Below are positions 35,856 to 44,322 of a DNA stretch of 51,097 nucleotides, piece after piece. This DNA comes from an uncultured Clostridia bacterium. GTDB taxonomy: Bacteria > Bacillota > Clostridia > TANB77 > CAG-508. Position numbers and translations under genes: made by a program. Location of the stretch: positions 1-51,097 of the forward strand of contig CAKPCG010000009.1 in NCBI GenBank assembly GCA_934141475.1, read 5' to 3'. The notes below the pieces were generated by a model. That model was given only the letters and a program-made list of their open reading frames with translations. It made no database searches and was not told the origin of the DNA. The stretch's first letter is position 1. Every line of letters begins with the position of its first letter.

Positions 35856-36323
35856 ATGAAAAATAATAAGGTTTTAAAAAGATTGGTTTTTGCAGTATTA
35901 ACTTTAGCTTTAATTATAGTAATTAATAATAATGTATTTGCTGCCGATGATGATGTTTTTACAACACTTAATTCAACTTCAAGCTCAACAAATTCATCTG
36001 ATGATAATACATCTTTAAATAATGCTACAACAGATAATTCAAGTGCTGTATCAAATTCAAATTCTTTAAGTAGTAATAGTTCAGTAAATAGTAGTTTATC
36101 AACATCAAATTCTAGTACTACTACAAATACAAGCAACAGTTCTACAACAAGAAATATATCATCAAATACAAGCTCAAATACAAGCAGAAATACTTCAAAT
36201 ACAAATTCATTAGCTAAAACAGGATTATCAGATACTGGAAGTATAGCTACATTAATAATCGTTGTATGTGGAATTTCAGCAATTTATTCTTTAAAAAAAG
36301 TTAATGAATACAAAAAATTATAA
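35856..36323 (+). CDS. Ser/Asn/Thr-rich secreted protein with a sortase-type LAKTG anchor
   Basis: The 155-residue protein has a signal peptide (RLVFAVLTLALIIVINNNVFA, cleaved before ADDD), about 85 residues of almost pure Ser/Asn/Thr, then LAKTG followed by a hydrophobic helix (SIATLIIVVCGISAIYSL) and a Lys-rich tail. LAKTG is an LPxTG-like sorting motif with A for P; the protein may be wall-anchored by sortase or stay in the membrane. The middle is low-complexity, consistent with a spacer or heavily modified stalk. AAGGAGAG precedes the ATG. Confidence 0.75.
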   Translation: MKNNKVLKRLVFAVLTLALIIVINNNVFAADDDVFTTLNSTSSSTNSSDDNTSLNNATTDNSSAVSNSNSLSSNSSVNSSLSTSNSSTTTNTSNSSTTRNISSNTSSNTSRNTSNTNSLAKTGLSDTGSIATLIIVVCGISAIYSLKKVNEYKKL

Positions 36324-36340
36324 TAATATAAATTTTAAAT

Positions 36341-36384
36341 AAAAATAGCAATAAAAATTTAGATTTCTATTGCTATTTTTATTT
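36341..36384 (+). terminator. Intrinsic terminator after the LAKTG protein gene
   Basis: AAAAATAGCAATA (36341-36353) pairs with TATTGCTATTTTT (36368-36380), T-run included. Confidence 0.85.
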
Positions 36385-36426
36385 TTATTTGTTATTATAA
36401 AAAAGAAAAGAAAGGATGGGAAACAA

Positions 36427-37554
36427 ATGAAAAATAAAATAATGACATTATTATTAATACTAGTTTTATTAATACTAATAATAGGAATAATTGTATTTTG
36501 TGCTACTATTTACAATAATTTAATGGATGAACCACAAGAAAATGTAGCATATGAAGGAACAGGAAATGTACTTGCAGAAGGAATAAATGCAGGAAAAACA
36601 AAAGATTATAATAATTATGGGCAAGGCATTTCAAATATAGTAGATCAAAATGTTACAGAAAATGTTAATTCAAATTCTGAAAGTGGTGAAATTAATAATT
36701 TTTTTTATAGTCAACTAGCTGGAAATCAAAAGATAATATATGATAAATTAAAGGAAAGTAAGCAATATTTAAAGCAGGGAAATTATACTATCAAATTTGG
36801 AAACGTATTTTCAGATTTACTATCAAGCGAAAACGGTTCAGAAGTTTTAGGACAGGATTACCAAACAGCAGTAGAAGCGTTTTTACATGATAATCCAGAT
36901 TTATTTTATTTGGATGTAAATAAAATGTATTTAAATATTGAAACAACAACCAAATTTTTAAGAACAACATATAATGTATATATATCTGCAGGAAAAGACT
37001 CAAACTATTTTTCAAAAGATTTTGCATCAGAAGAACAAGTGGATGAAGCAATAGTACAAACAGAAATGGTAAAAAATGAAGTACTTTCAGAATTAAAAGG
37101 AGACGACTACAAAAAAATAAGAACAATACATGATTATATAATAGACAATACAGAATATGATTCAACTTATGAAGAAGAAGGAATATATGGAATATATGGA
37201 GCTTTAGTAAAAAAGAAAAGTGTATGTGAAGGTTATGCAAAAAGTGTGAAATATTTAGCAAATGCGGCAGGAATAAGTTGTGAAATAATGCAAGGAACAG
37301 CTACAAATACTTCTGGACAAACAGAAAGCCATGCATGGAATTGCGTAAAACTTGATGGAGTTTGGTATTTAATAGATCCTACTTGGGATGATCCAATAAT
37401 AGTAGGTGGAGGATATAAAACGGAAGCACTTAGATATAAATACTTTTTAAAAGGTTCAAAATCATTTGATAATGATCATGTAACATCATATCAATTTTCA
37501 GAAAATGGAAAAGCATTCCAATATCCATCAATAAGTCAAAGGGATTATAGATAA
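36427..37554 (+). CDS. Membrane-anchored transglutaminase-like protease-fold protein
   Basis: The 375-residue protein has one N-terminal TM helix (LLLILVLLILIIGIIVFCATI) and an extracellular region. The transglutaminase-like core is near residues 255-330: catalytic Cys in KKKSVCEGYAKSVKYLANAA, His in ESHAWNCVKLDGVWY and Asp in LIDPTWDDP. Such proteins act as peptidases or amidases on the cell surface. The ATG at 36427 follows AAAGGATGGG. It is separated from the LAKTG surface protein by a terminator. Confidence 0.85.
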   Translation: MKNKIMTLLLILVLLILIIGIIVFCATIYNNLMDEPQENVAYEGTGNVLAEGINAGKTKDYNNYGQGISNIVDQNVTENVNSNSESGEINNFFYSQLAGNQKIIYDKLKESKQYLKQGNYTIKFGNVFSDLLSSENGSEVLGQDYQTAVEAFLHDNPDLFYLDVNKMYLNIETTTKFLRTTYNVYISAGKDSNYFSKDFASEEQVDEAIVQTEMVKNEVLSELKGDDYKKIRTIHDYIIDNTEYDSTYEEEGIYGIYGALVKKKSVCEGYAKSVKYLANAAGISCEIMQGTATNTSGQTESHAWNCVKLDGVWYLIDPTWDDPIIVGGGYKTEALRYKYFLKGSKSFDNDHVTSYQFSENGKAFQYPSISQRDYR

Positions 37555-37576
37555 AACTTTAGATGGGAGGAATAAA

Positions 37577-38962
37577 TTGAATAAAATACCTGTTGAAAAA
37601 AACAAAGAATATATTGTAAAAATAACAGATAATGGTTTTGAAGGAGAGGGAATTGCAAAAATTAACGATTTTACAATATTTATACCAGGAGCATTAAAGA
37701 ATGAAGAAATTAAAATATTAATAGTTAAAGTTAAGACTTCATACGCATTTGGTAAAATAATAGAGATTATAAAAAAATCAAATTGTAGAGAAGAACCAGA
37801 TTGCACAACATACAAAAGATGTGGAGGATGCAATTTAAGACATGTAAATTATGAAGAAACTTTAAACATGAAACAAAATGCTGTACAATCACTAGTTAAT
37901 AAAACTTTAAGTAAAGATATTTTAGTAAAACCGACAGTAGCAATGGGAAATCCTTTTAGTTATAGAAATAAACTTCAGTTTCCAGTGGGAATAAATAAAA
38001 ACGGAGAACCAATTATAGGAGTTTATGCAAATAGAACTCATGAAATTATACCAATACAGGAATGCGAGATTCAAGACAAAAAATCAGTAGAAATAGCAAA
38101 ATATATATTAGAGATTGTAAAAAAATTTAATATAAGTGTTTATAACGAGAAAAATAGAAAAGGTTTATTAAGACATATAGTTATAAAAAATGCTAAAATT
38201 ACAAATGAATATATGGTGATTTTAGTTATAAATGGAAATAAAATAGATTGTGAAAACAAAATAATTCAAAATTTAAAAGAAAGATATGAATGTATTACTT
38301 CTATTGTTTTAAATATAAATAAAAAAGACACAAATGTAATATTAGGTGAGAAAAATATTACAATATATGGAAAAGATTATATAATGGATAAATTAGGAGA
38401 TTACTATTTTAAAATATCTCCTATGTCATTTTATCAAGTAAATCCTGTTCAGGCAGAAGCAATGTATAATTATGCAATAGAGTCAGCAAATATATCTAAA
38501 GATGATACTGTATTTGATTTATATTGCGGAATAGGAACAATATCTATATTTATGGCAAATTATGCAAAAGAAGTTTATGGTGTAGAAATTGTTAATCAAG
38601 CAATAGAAATGGCAATGGAAAACGCTAAAATTAATAATATAAAAAACACACATTTTATTGCAGGAGACACGGAAAAGGTATTAACTGATTTAATAGAAAA
38701 TAAAAAAATTGTTCCTGATATAATTATGGTGGATCCTCCAAGAAAAGGATTAGATAGTACAACTATTAAAAATATTATTAAAGTAAAACCTAAGAAAGTT
38801 ATATATATAAGCTGTAACCCTGCAAGTTTGGTTAGGGATTTAAAAGAACTTGAGGAAGAATATGATATAAATAGTATTCAGCCTTTTGATTTGTTTGGGT
38901 TTACATCACATGTGGAGTGTGTGGTAGTGCTATATCTAAAAGAAAACATAAAAGCATGCTAA
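37577..38962 (+). CDS. rlmD: 23S rRNA (uracil-C5)-methyltransferase RlmD/RumA-like
   Basis: This 461-residue SAM-dependent RNA m5U methyltransferase has an N-terminal TRAM domain (GFEGEGIAKINDFTIFIPGA), an Fe-S Cys cluster in CREEPDCTTYKRCGGC, SAM-binding DLYCGIGTISIFMA, and catalytic segments DPPRKGLD and YISCNPASLVRDL (Cys nucleophile). It may be RlmD or the paralogous RlmCD of Firmicutes; sequence alone does not decide. The start is TTG 37577 with GGGAGGA upstream. Confidence 0.9.
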   Translation: MNKIPVEKNKEYIVKITDNGFEGEGIAKINDFTIFIPGALKNEEIKILIVKVKTSYAFGKIIEIIKKSNCREEPDCTTYKRCGGCNLRHVNYEETLNMKQNAVQSLVNKTLSKDILVKPTVAMGNPFSYRNKLQFPVGINKNGEPIIGVYANRTHEIIPIQECEIQDKKSVEIAKYILEIVKKFNISVYNEKNRKGLLRHIVIKNAKITNEYMVILVINGNKIDCENKIIQNLKERYECITSIVLNINKKDTNVILGEKNITIYGKDYIMDKLGDYYFKISPMSFYQVNPVQAEAMYNYAIESANISKDDTVFDLYCGIGTISIFMANYAKEVYGVEIVNQAIEMAMENAKINNIKNTHFIAGDTEKVLTDLIENKKIVPDIIMVDPPRKGLDSTTIKNIIKVKPKKVIYISCNPASLVRDLKELEEEYDINSIQPFDLFGFTSHVECVVVLYLKENIKAC

Positions 38963-39051
38963 AAATAGAGGAACTAGAAAGTTATGTAAGTATTGAAATA
39001 CAAGTTCCAGATAGATTTAGAGAAAAAAATAGTAATGTTCTTGAAAGATAA
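38956..39051 (+). CDS. Possible 31-residue ORF overlapping the rlmD end
   Basis: ATG 38956 overlaps the last codons of rlmD in another frame and encodes MLKIEELESYVSIEIQ then VPDRFREKNSNVLER. It has no independent Shine-Dalgarno but could be translated by coupling. It may be a remnant of a larger gene. No family recognised. Confidence 0.25.
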   Translation: MLKIEELESYVSIEIQVPDRFREKNSNVLER

Positions 39052-39074
39052 ATAAAAAATAACAAGGAGGAAAA

Positions 39075-39965
39075 ATGAACAATAATACGTTTGCAATTAT
39101 AGAAATTGGAAGTAATAATACAAAAACTCATATATACAAAAACCAAGAAACTGTTTATGAAAGTACTACAACAATTGAATTTAAAAAGAACTATAACAAA
39201 GAAAATAAAATTAATGAAGAAGATTTAAACAGATTATTTAAAGTAATAAGAAATACTTTAAATTATACAAAAAATGTAAAAATATATGGATGTAGTATAT
39301 TTAGAAATATATCTAATAAAGAATTAAATGAAATTAATAAAAAAATATATAACCAATTTAATCTTGAAATTAATGTTGTATCACAAGAAGATGAAGCAAA
39401 TTATACAGCTTTAGGGTGTTATAACAATATCGATTATAATGGCAATATTTGTATTTTTATAGGTGGAGGAGGCTCTATTGAACTTGTATTTGTAAATAAT
39501 AAAAAAATTATTGAAAAAAAATATTATAATTTTGGAGTGGTAGATGTTACAAATAAATTTAAATCTTTAAAAAATGACATTCCGAGTTGTTCTTTTGATG
39601 ATGTTTATAATTATGTAGATAAATTAATTGATAACATAAATATAAAATCTGAGTTGCTGATATTAGCTGGTGGAGATCATTTATATTGGTATAATAATGC
39701 AAAATATGATTTAATTGAAAATACATTATATAAAAATGAGAAACAAGAATATATGCTAACAACAAAGATGAGTGATTTATATGATAAGGATGCTCTAGAA
39801 ACGTCTTTAGAAAAAATCAGACAAAATAGTGATAATCCCAAATGGTTTGATTGTTCAAGAGCAATGAAAGTAATAACAAATTTAGTGTCACATAAGGTAG
39901 AAGCAAAATATATTATACCTACAAGGATAAATATGGAAGATGGGTTAAAAATGCAGTTTGCATAG
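39075..39965 (+). CDS. Ppx/GppA-family phosphatase-like (ASKHA) protein
   Basis: This 296-residue protein resembles exopolyphosphatase/guanosine pentaphosphatases. It has phosphate-1 AIIEIGSNNTKTHIY (residues 7-21), connect-1 VVSQEDEANYTALG and phosphate-2 CIFIGGGGSIELVFVNN. The usual ExxD/GSxS patterns are partly changed: EIGSNNTK in place of DIGSNS, GGGSIE matching GGGSTE. It is shorter than full Ppx and probably hydrolyses polyphosphate or (p)ppGpp-related substrates. AAGGAGG lies upstream. Confidence 0.8.
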   Translation: MNNNTFAIIEIGSNNTKTHIYKNQETVYESTTTIEFKKNYNKENKINEEDLNRLFKVIRNTLNYTKNVKIYGCSIFRNISNKELNEINKKIYNQFNLEINVVSQEDEANYTALGCYNNIDYNGNICIFIGGGGSIELVFVNNKKIIEKKYYNFGVVDVTNKFKSLKNDIPSCSFDDVYNYVDKLIDNINIKSELLILAGGDHLYWYNNAKYDLIENTLYKNEKQEYMLTTKMSDLYDKDALETSLEKIRQNSDNPKWFDCSRAMKVITNLVSHKVEAKYIIPTRINMEDGLKMQFA

Positions 39966-40025
39966 GTTACATAATTGACATTTAACAAGCATTATGTTAA
40001 AATTATACAGTACAAACATGGCATT

Positions 40026-40079
40026 ATGCATCTAAAAATATTTTGATGCATAAACCTCAAAAAAATTATAAGGAGGTTT
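40026..40079 (+). terminator. Tandem hairpins between the Ppx-like gene and the Nudix gene
   Basis: ATGCATC/GATGCAT (40026-40032/40045-40051), then AAACCTC/GAGGTTT (40052-40058/40073-40079), the second followed by T residues. The second stem contains an AAGGAGG sequence. It is probably a terminator; a Shine-Dalgarno-masking role is an alternative because ATGGTAAACTAA follows it. Confidence 0.5.
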
Positions 40080-40141
40080 TTGGTTATGGTAAACTAATAA
40101 AATTTTAACGATGTAATATTCTTTTTATATGGAGGAAAAAC

Positions 40142-40669
40142 ATGAATCTAATATATAAGTTAACAGACGAAGATATTGGAGAAAAACTAGTAGAAATGAA
40201 AAATCCTAGGTTAAGACTAGGTGCTAGAGGTATTGTTATAAGAAACGATGGCAAAATAGCTGTATTTTACAAGAGTAATAAAAATGAGTATAAACTTCCT
40301 GGTGGCGGGCTTGAAGAAAATGAAAAGCCAGAAGAAGCTTTTATAAGAGAAGCAATGGAAGAAACAGGATGTGAGGTAGAAATTATTGATACATTAGGTA
40401 CAATAGAAGAATACAAGTCATTAGAAAATTTTAAACAAATTTCTTATGTATTTGTTGGAAGGGTTTTAAACGATACTAAGAAGTTAAATGTGACACAAAA
40501 AGAAAAAGACGAGGGAGCAAAGCTATTGTGGAGAGAACCTTTAGAAGCTTTAGAATTAATAAAAAACTGCATAAATGATTTAAAAGGTTCTGCTTATGAA
40601 AATGTATACTTCACAAAATTTATTGTATTAAGAGACAGAAAAATACTCGAATATTACTTAAACAAATAA
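40142..40669 (+). CDS. Nudix hydrolase
   Basis: The 175-residue protein has a clear Nudix box: GGGLEENEKPEEAFIREAME followed by ETG (consensus GX5EX7REUXEEXGU), about residues 55-78. It hydrolyses nucleoside-diphosphate-linked compounds; substrate unknown. GGAGG precedes the start. The next gene begins after 32 bases. Confidence 0.88.
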   Translation: MNLIYKLTDEDIGEKLVEMKNPRLRLGARGIVIRNDGKIAVFYKSNKNEYKLPGGGLEENEKPEEAFIREAMEETGCEVEIIDTLGTIEEYKSLENFKQISYVFVGRVLNDTKKLNVTQKEKDEGAKLLWREPLEALELIKNCINDLKGSAYENVYFTKFIVLRDRKILEYYLNK

Positions 40670-40701
40670 CATGGTTTGTGTATAAAAAGAAAGGAATCAT
40701 T

Positions 40702-41016
40702 ATGGAAGTTGAAAAAGGTTTACTTTTGCATTGGTGGCATTACTATGGAAAGGGGATATACACACTTGCAGAACTTGATGAGTTTGAAAAAATTATCGAT
40801 AAATATGGAATCGATAAAGTTGTGGAAGCTGCAGTAGCCTCATATATGACAGATGATGGTTCACCTACAGTAATGTTAGAATGTATACGGAGGAATTATG
40901 TAGATGAGTTGTTTGCTACTCTTCCTGATATCGAAAAAATGAATGATAAAGAGAAAAAAATGTATAATGATATAAGAGATGAGTTTATTAGTATCATTCT
41001 GAAAACATATTCCTAA
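40702..41016 (+). CDS. Uncharacterised 104-residue protein with an in-frame CGG
   Basis: This short acidic soluble protein starts MEVEKGLLLHWWHYYGKG. AGAAAGGA lies before ATG 40702. CGG at 40888-40890 is in frame (ECI-R-RNYVDEL) and must be read as a single codon: a +1 shift there would hit TAG within a few codons. Base composition is a little richer in G and C than its neighbours, so it may be an import. No family recognised. A strong terminator follows. Confidence 0.65.
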   Translation: MEVEKGLLLHWWHYYGKGIYTLAELDEFEKIIDKYGIDKVVEAAVASYMTDDGSPTVMLECIRRNYVDELFATLPDIEKMNDKEKKMYNDIRDEFISIILKTYS

Positions 41017-41039
41017 AATCAAATAATAACCAAAATATG

Positions 41040-41072
41040 AAAAGGTGCAAGAATAAAACTTGCACCTTTTTT
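41040..41072 (+). terminator. Intrinsic terminator
   Basis: AAAAGGTGCAAG (41040-41051) pairs with CTTGCACCTTTT (41059-41070) plus T-run. Confidence 0.9.
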
Positions 41073-41213
41073 GAAAATTATAAATATTAAGCAAAAGCTT
41101 TATTTCTATGAAATTATATGGTAAAATCAATAAAAAAATAAATTGGATAAAAGTTTGAAAAATAATTATAAAAAATAATATTTTAATCAAATTTTGAGTC
41201 TTAAAGGAAAGGG

Positions 41214-41909
41214 ATGCTGGTAAAAATGAAAAAAACAGGAAACGTATTATGGGGAGTTGTTTTAATAATTATAGGCTTAATTATAGGTGGAAATGCTCTA
41301 GGAATTACAAATATCAATATATTTTTTGATGGTTGGTGGACATTTTTTATTATAATACCTTGTTTTATTGGACTAATTAAAGATGAAGGAAAATTAGGTA
41401 GCGTAATTGGTTTAATAATAGGTTTTGCCCTATTTTTGAGTTGTAGAGATATTTTGGACTTTAATTTGGTATGGAAGTTAGCTTTTCCTACAATTTTAGT
41501 ACTATTGGGAATATCAATGATATTTAAAGATACAATAGGAGACAAAATTGGTGATGAAATAAAGAAAATAAATAAAAAACAAAATGACGTAAATGAATGT
41601 TGTGCAACATTTTCTGGTCAAAATATAAAATATGAAAATGAAAAATTTACAGGAGCAAATTTAACAGCTGTATTTGGTGGCGTAAAATATGATTTAACAA
41701 ATGCTATTATAGATTCAGATGTAGTAATAAATGCAAGTAGCACTTTTGGAGGAATAGAAATAAAAGTTCCATCAAATGTAAAAGTAAAAATAAAATCAAC
41801 ATCTATTTTTGGTGGAGTGGAAAATAAAACTAATACCCAAACAAATGGTGAAAGCCATACTGTGTATATAAATGGTACTGCTTTATTTGGAGGTGTTGAA
41901 GTAAAATGA
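41214..41909 (+). CDS. LiaF-like membrane protein (envelope-stress family)
   Basis: The 231-residue protein has four N-terminal hydrophobic segments (VLWGVVLIIIGLIIGGNALG; WWTFFIIIPCFIGL; VIGLIIGFALFLS; LAFPTILVLLGISMIF) and a soluble C-terminal beta domain with FGGVKYDL, TFGGIEIKVP, IFGGVENK and LFGGVEVK repeats, the LiaF/cell-wall-active-antibiotic-response signature. LiaF proteins modulate LiaSR-type envelope-stress signalling. The start may be 41214 or 41226. Its stop overlaps the next start (ATGA at 41906). No kinase is adjacent. Confidence 0.82.
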   Translation: MLVKMKKTGNVLWGVVLIIIGLIIGGNALGITNINIFFDGWWTFFIIIPCFIGLIKDEGKLGSVIGLIIGFALFLSCRDILDFNLVWKLAFPTILVLLGISMIFKDTIGDKIGDEIKKINKKQNDVNECCATFSGQNIKYENEKFTGANLTAVFGGVKYDLTNAIIDSDVVINASSTFGGIEIKVPSNVKVKIKSTSIFGGVENKTNTQTNGESHTVYINGTALFGGVEVK

Positions 41910-42736
41910 CAACAGCTCAAAAAATAATAAAGTATGTAGCAAATGCTTTTGCTATATTTCTAATTGTAACAATTATATCTGCAATTATAAATGGCGTTTT
42001 TGGAATTTTCGGTTTTGTTGACAATGTAAATTCAAAAAATAATCAAATATTAGATGAAATTATTACTATATCAGACAATCCGGAAGAAATAACTACATTA
42101 AAGTTAGATGTAATTGGTACTAACTTAGAAATTAAAGATGGCGAAAAATTTGAAGTGAAAACAAATAATTCAAATATAAAATATTCTAATCAAAGTGGCA
42201 ATGTTAAAATAGAAGAAAAAGGAACAAAAACATGGAATTATAGTAAAAACTCCAATAGTATACTTAGTATTTATATACCAAGAGATATGAAACAAATATC
42301 AGAAATAAAAATGAATATGGGTGCAGGAATGGTAACCATAGAAAACTTAAATGCAGAAAATTTATCTTTTGATTTAGGTGCAGGAAATGTAAATATAGAT
42401 AATTTAATAGTAAACAACAAGGCGAAAATAAATGGCGGAGCTGGAAATATAGATATAAATTATGGAAAAATAGCCAATTTAAATTGTGACTTGGGAGTTG
42501 GAAAAACAAGTATAAAAGCTGATATTACAGGAAATAGTAAGATAGATACAGGAATTGGAGAATTAAATTTATATTTAACTTTAGCTAAAGAAAATTATAG
42601 TTTGGATGTAAGCAAGGGAATAGGAGAGATAAAAATTGGCGGAAGTAGTGTTTCGGATAATACTACTATAGGAAATGGAAAAAATAATATAAAAATTGAT
42701 GGCGGAATTGGAAAAATAGATATACAATTTACATAA
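41906..42736 (+). CDS. DUF4097-type beta-helix membrane protein
   Basis: The 276-residue protein has one N-terminal TM helix (FAIFLIVTIISAIINGVFGIF) and a C-terminal repetitive beta domain with alternating Gly/Asn/Asp motifs (MGAGMVTIENL; LGAGNVNIDNL; GGAGNIDINYG; LGVGKTSIKAD), typical of DUF4097 putative adhesin/beta-helix proteins. It overlaps the LiaF-like gene by 4 bases, so the pair is translationally coupled and probably one envelope-stress module. Confidence 0.82.
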   Translation: MTTAQKIIKYVANAFAIFLIVTIISAIINGVFGIFGFVDNVNSKNNQILDEIITISDNPEEITTLKLDVIGTNLEIKDGEKFEVKTNNSNIKYSNQSGNVKIEEKGTKTWNYSKNSNSILSIYIPRDMKQISEIKMNMGAGMVTIENLNAENLSFDLGAGNVNIDNLIVNNKAKINGGAGNIDINYGKIANLNCDLGVGKTSIKADITGNSKIDTGIGELNLYLTLAKENYSLDVSKGIGEIKIGGSSVSDNTTIGNGKNNIKIDGGIGKIDIQFT

Positions 42737-42740
42737 AATA

Positions 42741-42749
42741 TGATATAAT
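42741..42749 (+). promoter_or_regulatory. Extended -10 promoter
   Basis: TGATATAAT matches TGnTATAAT, 50 bases before the gene at 42802, with no clear -35. Confidence 0.5.
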
Positions 42750-42801
42750 GGAGCTGTTATAGTCAAAAGTTTTACTTTTAATAAAAGTAGGAGGAAAAAA
42801 T

Positions 42802-43275
42802 ATGGTTTCATTAACAGACATCCGGAATGCAAAATTAGGAGATTTATTTTGTGCTACCATAAAAAAAGAACTTACCTGGGAAGAGGCTGATAAAATTCCT
42901 TTGTCAATTGAAGGAATGCCCAAAGGAATAAGAGCAAGCGAGGTTTTAAAAAGAGCTGTTGAAATGACACTTGAAGATGAACTTGGGGAAGTGACAGAAG
43001 AAGCGGTAACCAATGTCACTGAACAGATAAAACATTCAGTTTTATCGGAATTGACCACTGAGCAGGGAACAATTTTGTTCAAAAAAGGTGATGAATACTT
43101 CGATATGGCACAAATGAAACCTCTAATTAACAGTTACAAAGTAAACAATTTAAAACCACTTTCTAACTATTCTACAAATCCAAATGATATTGAAATAGTT
43201 GATGGAGAGGAAGGATTAGAATTTAATATGGAGGAAGAAGTTTTTGAAAAGTATTTAGAAGAAATAGGTATGTAA
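42802..43275 (+). CDS. Uncharacterised 157-residue protein with an in-frame CGG
   Basis: This soluble acidic protein begins MVSLTDIRNAKLGDLF. CGG 42823-42825 is in frame and read as Arg; a +1 shift there would reach a stop after three codons. The first two thirds have more G/C-ending codons (ACC, GTC, CTG, GAG) than the typical local style, while the tail is AT-rich, suggesting an imported or mosaic gene. No family recognised. AGGAGG precedes the ATG. Confidence 0.65.
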   Translation: MVSLTDIRNAKLGDLFCATIKKELTWEEADKIPLSIEGMPKGIRASEVLKRAVEMTLEDELGEVTEEAVTNVTEQIKHSVLSELTTEQGTILFKKGDEYFDMAQMKPLINSYKVNNLKPLSNYSTNPNDIEIVDGEEGLEFNMEEEVFEKYLEEIGM

Positions 43276-43317
43276 TTACCAAAAAATGAAAGTTTAAACA
43301 AAAAGAATAATCTTTTG

Positions 43318-43350
43318 GAGCAGGGAGAGAAACCTGCTCTTTTCTTTTTT
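43318..43350 (+). terminator. Intrinsic terminator
   Basis: GAGCAGG (43318-43324) pairs with CCTGCTC (43333-43339), followed by a T-rich tract. The rest of 43276-43537 is AT-rich with nothing else visible. Confidence 0.85.
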
Positions 43351-43537
43351 ATAAAAAGCTATATAATATCTTAATTTTTATTTGCAAATACAATAGAATT
43401 TGAAGGCATTTTTACATACTAGTTATAAAACACAAATAATTAAATAAATTCATTGTAAAAAATTAACTAATATGATAAAATAACAAATATTATAAGTAAA
43501 CTATAAAATTCAAAAGATAAGAAAAAGGAGAAAAAAT

Positions 43538-44170
43538 ATGTTGGAAAATATTGAAGTTTTATACCATAGCAGTATAAAGATAAATGGAGAAAAAACTATA
43601 TATATAGATCCATTTAAAATAGAAAAAAATTATAATGATGGGGATTTAATTTTTATAACACATGATCATTATGACCATTACTCAGAAGAAGATATAGATA
43701 AGGTTATAAATGAGAAAACCACAATTATTGCGCCAGAAGAACTACTTACAAAACTTTTAAGAAAAGGAATAAATCCAAATGCAATTGTAACTGTAGAGCC
43801 TAACAGTGAGTATATGGTACAGGGAATAAAATTTAAAACTATACCTGCATATAATACAAACAAAACATTTCATCCAAAAGAAAATGATTGGGTTGGATAC
43901 ATTTTAGAAATAAAAGAAATTAAATATTATATAGCAGGAGATACAGATATCACAGAAGAAAATAGAAAAGTTAAATGTGATGTTGCATTTGTTCCAGTTG
44001 GAGGAACATATACAATGGATGCTGAAGAAGCAGCACAATTAATAAATGAGATAAAACCTAAAGTTGCAGTTCCTATTCACTACGGAAGTATAGTTGGAAC
44101 AAACGAGGATGCTGAAACTTTTGTTAAAATGCTAAATCCTGGTATAAATGGTATGATTTTAATGAAATAA
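43538..44170 (+). CDS. Metallo-beta-lactamase-fold hydrolase (UPF0173/UlaG-like)
   Basis: The 210-residue protein has metal motif THDHYDHYSEED (HxHxDH with a substitution), later GDTDIT and the C-terminal His in PIHYGSIVG. The sequence begins LENIEVLYHSSIKINGEKT, typical of the UlaG/UPF0173 branch. Substrate unknown. AAAGGAG precedes the ATG; a terminator closes the unit. Confidence 0.85.
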   Translation: MLENIEVLYHSSIKINGEKTIYIDPFKIEKNYNDGDLIFITHDHYDHYSEEDIDKVINEKTTIIAPEELLTKLLRKGINPNAIVTVEPNSEYMVQGIKFKTIPAYNTNKTFHPKENDWVGYILEIKEIKYYIAGDTDITEENRKVKCDVAFVPVGGTYTMDAEEAAQLINEIKPKVAVPIHYGSIVGTNEDAETFVKMLNPGINGMILMK

Positions 44171-44176
44171 AAAATT

Positions 44177-44214
44177 AAAATAAGGTTAAAGTTTAATTTT
44201 AACCTTATTTTTGT
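44177..44214 (+). terminator. Intrinsic terminator
   Basis: AAAATAAGGTTAAA (44177-44190) pairs with TTTAACCTTATTTT (from 44198), T-run included. Confidence 0.9.
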
Positions 44215-44240
44215 ATAAAAAAATAAAAATTGGATATAAT
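44211..44240 (+). promoter_or_regulatory. Sigma-A-like promoter of oleate hydratase
   Basis: TTGTAT (44211-44216), an 18-bp spacer and TATAAT (44235-44240), starting in the tail of the preceding terminator. Confidence 0.5.
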
Positions 44241-44322
44241 AAGAAAAACTGACCAAAATTCACAAATTGTTCACAATTATATGATATAAATAAATTTGAA
44301 AAAATTCAAAGGAGGAAAAATT

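Noticed and set aside
35940..36210. CRISPR or tandem repeat array
   Set aside because: The repetitive look comes from Ser/Asn/Thr codons inside a coding frame, with no regular repeat-spacer spacing.
36791..37261. Minus-strand gene opposite the transglutaminase-like gene
   Set aside because: It is rich in Leu/His/Phe, as expected for the antisense of A-rich coding DNA, has no ribosome-binding site, and the plus frame has clear catalytic motifs. Other long antisense frames were dropped for the same reason.
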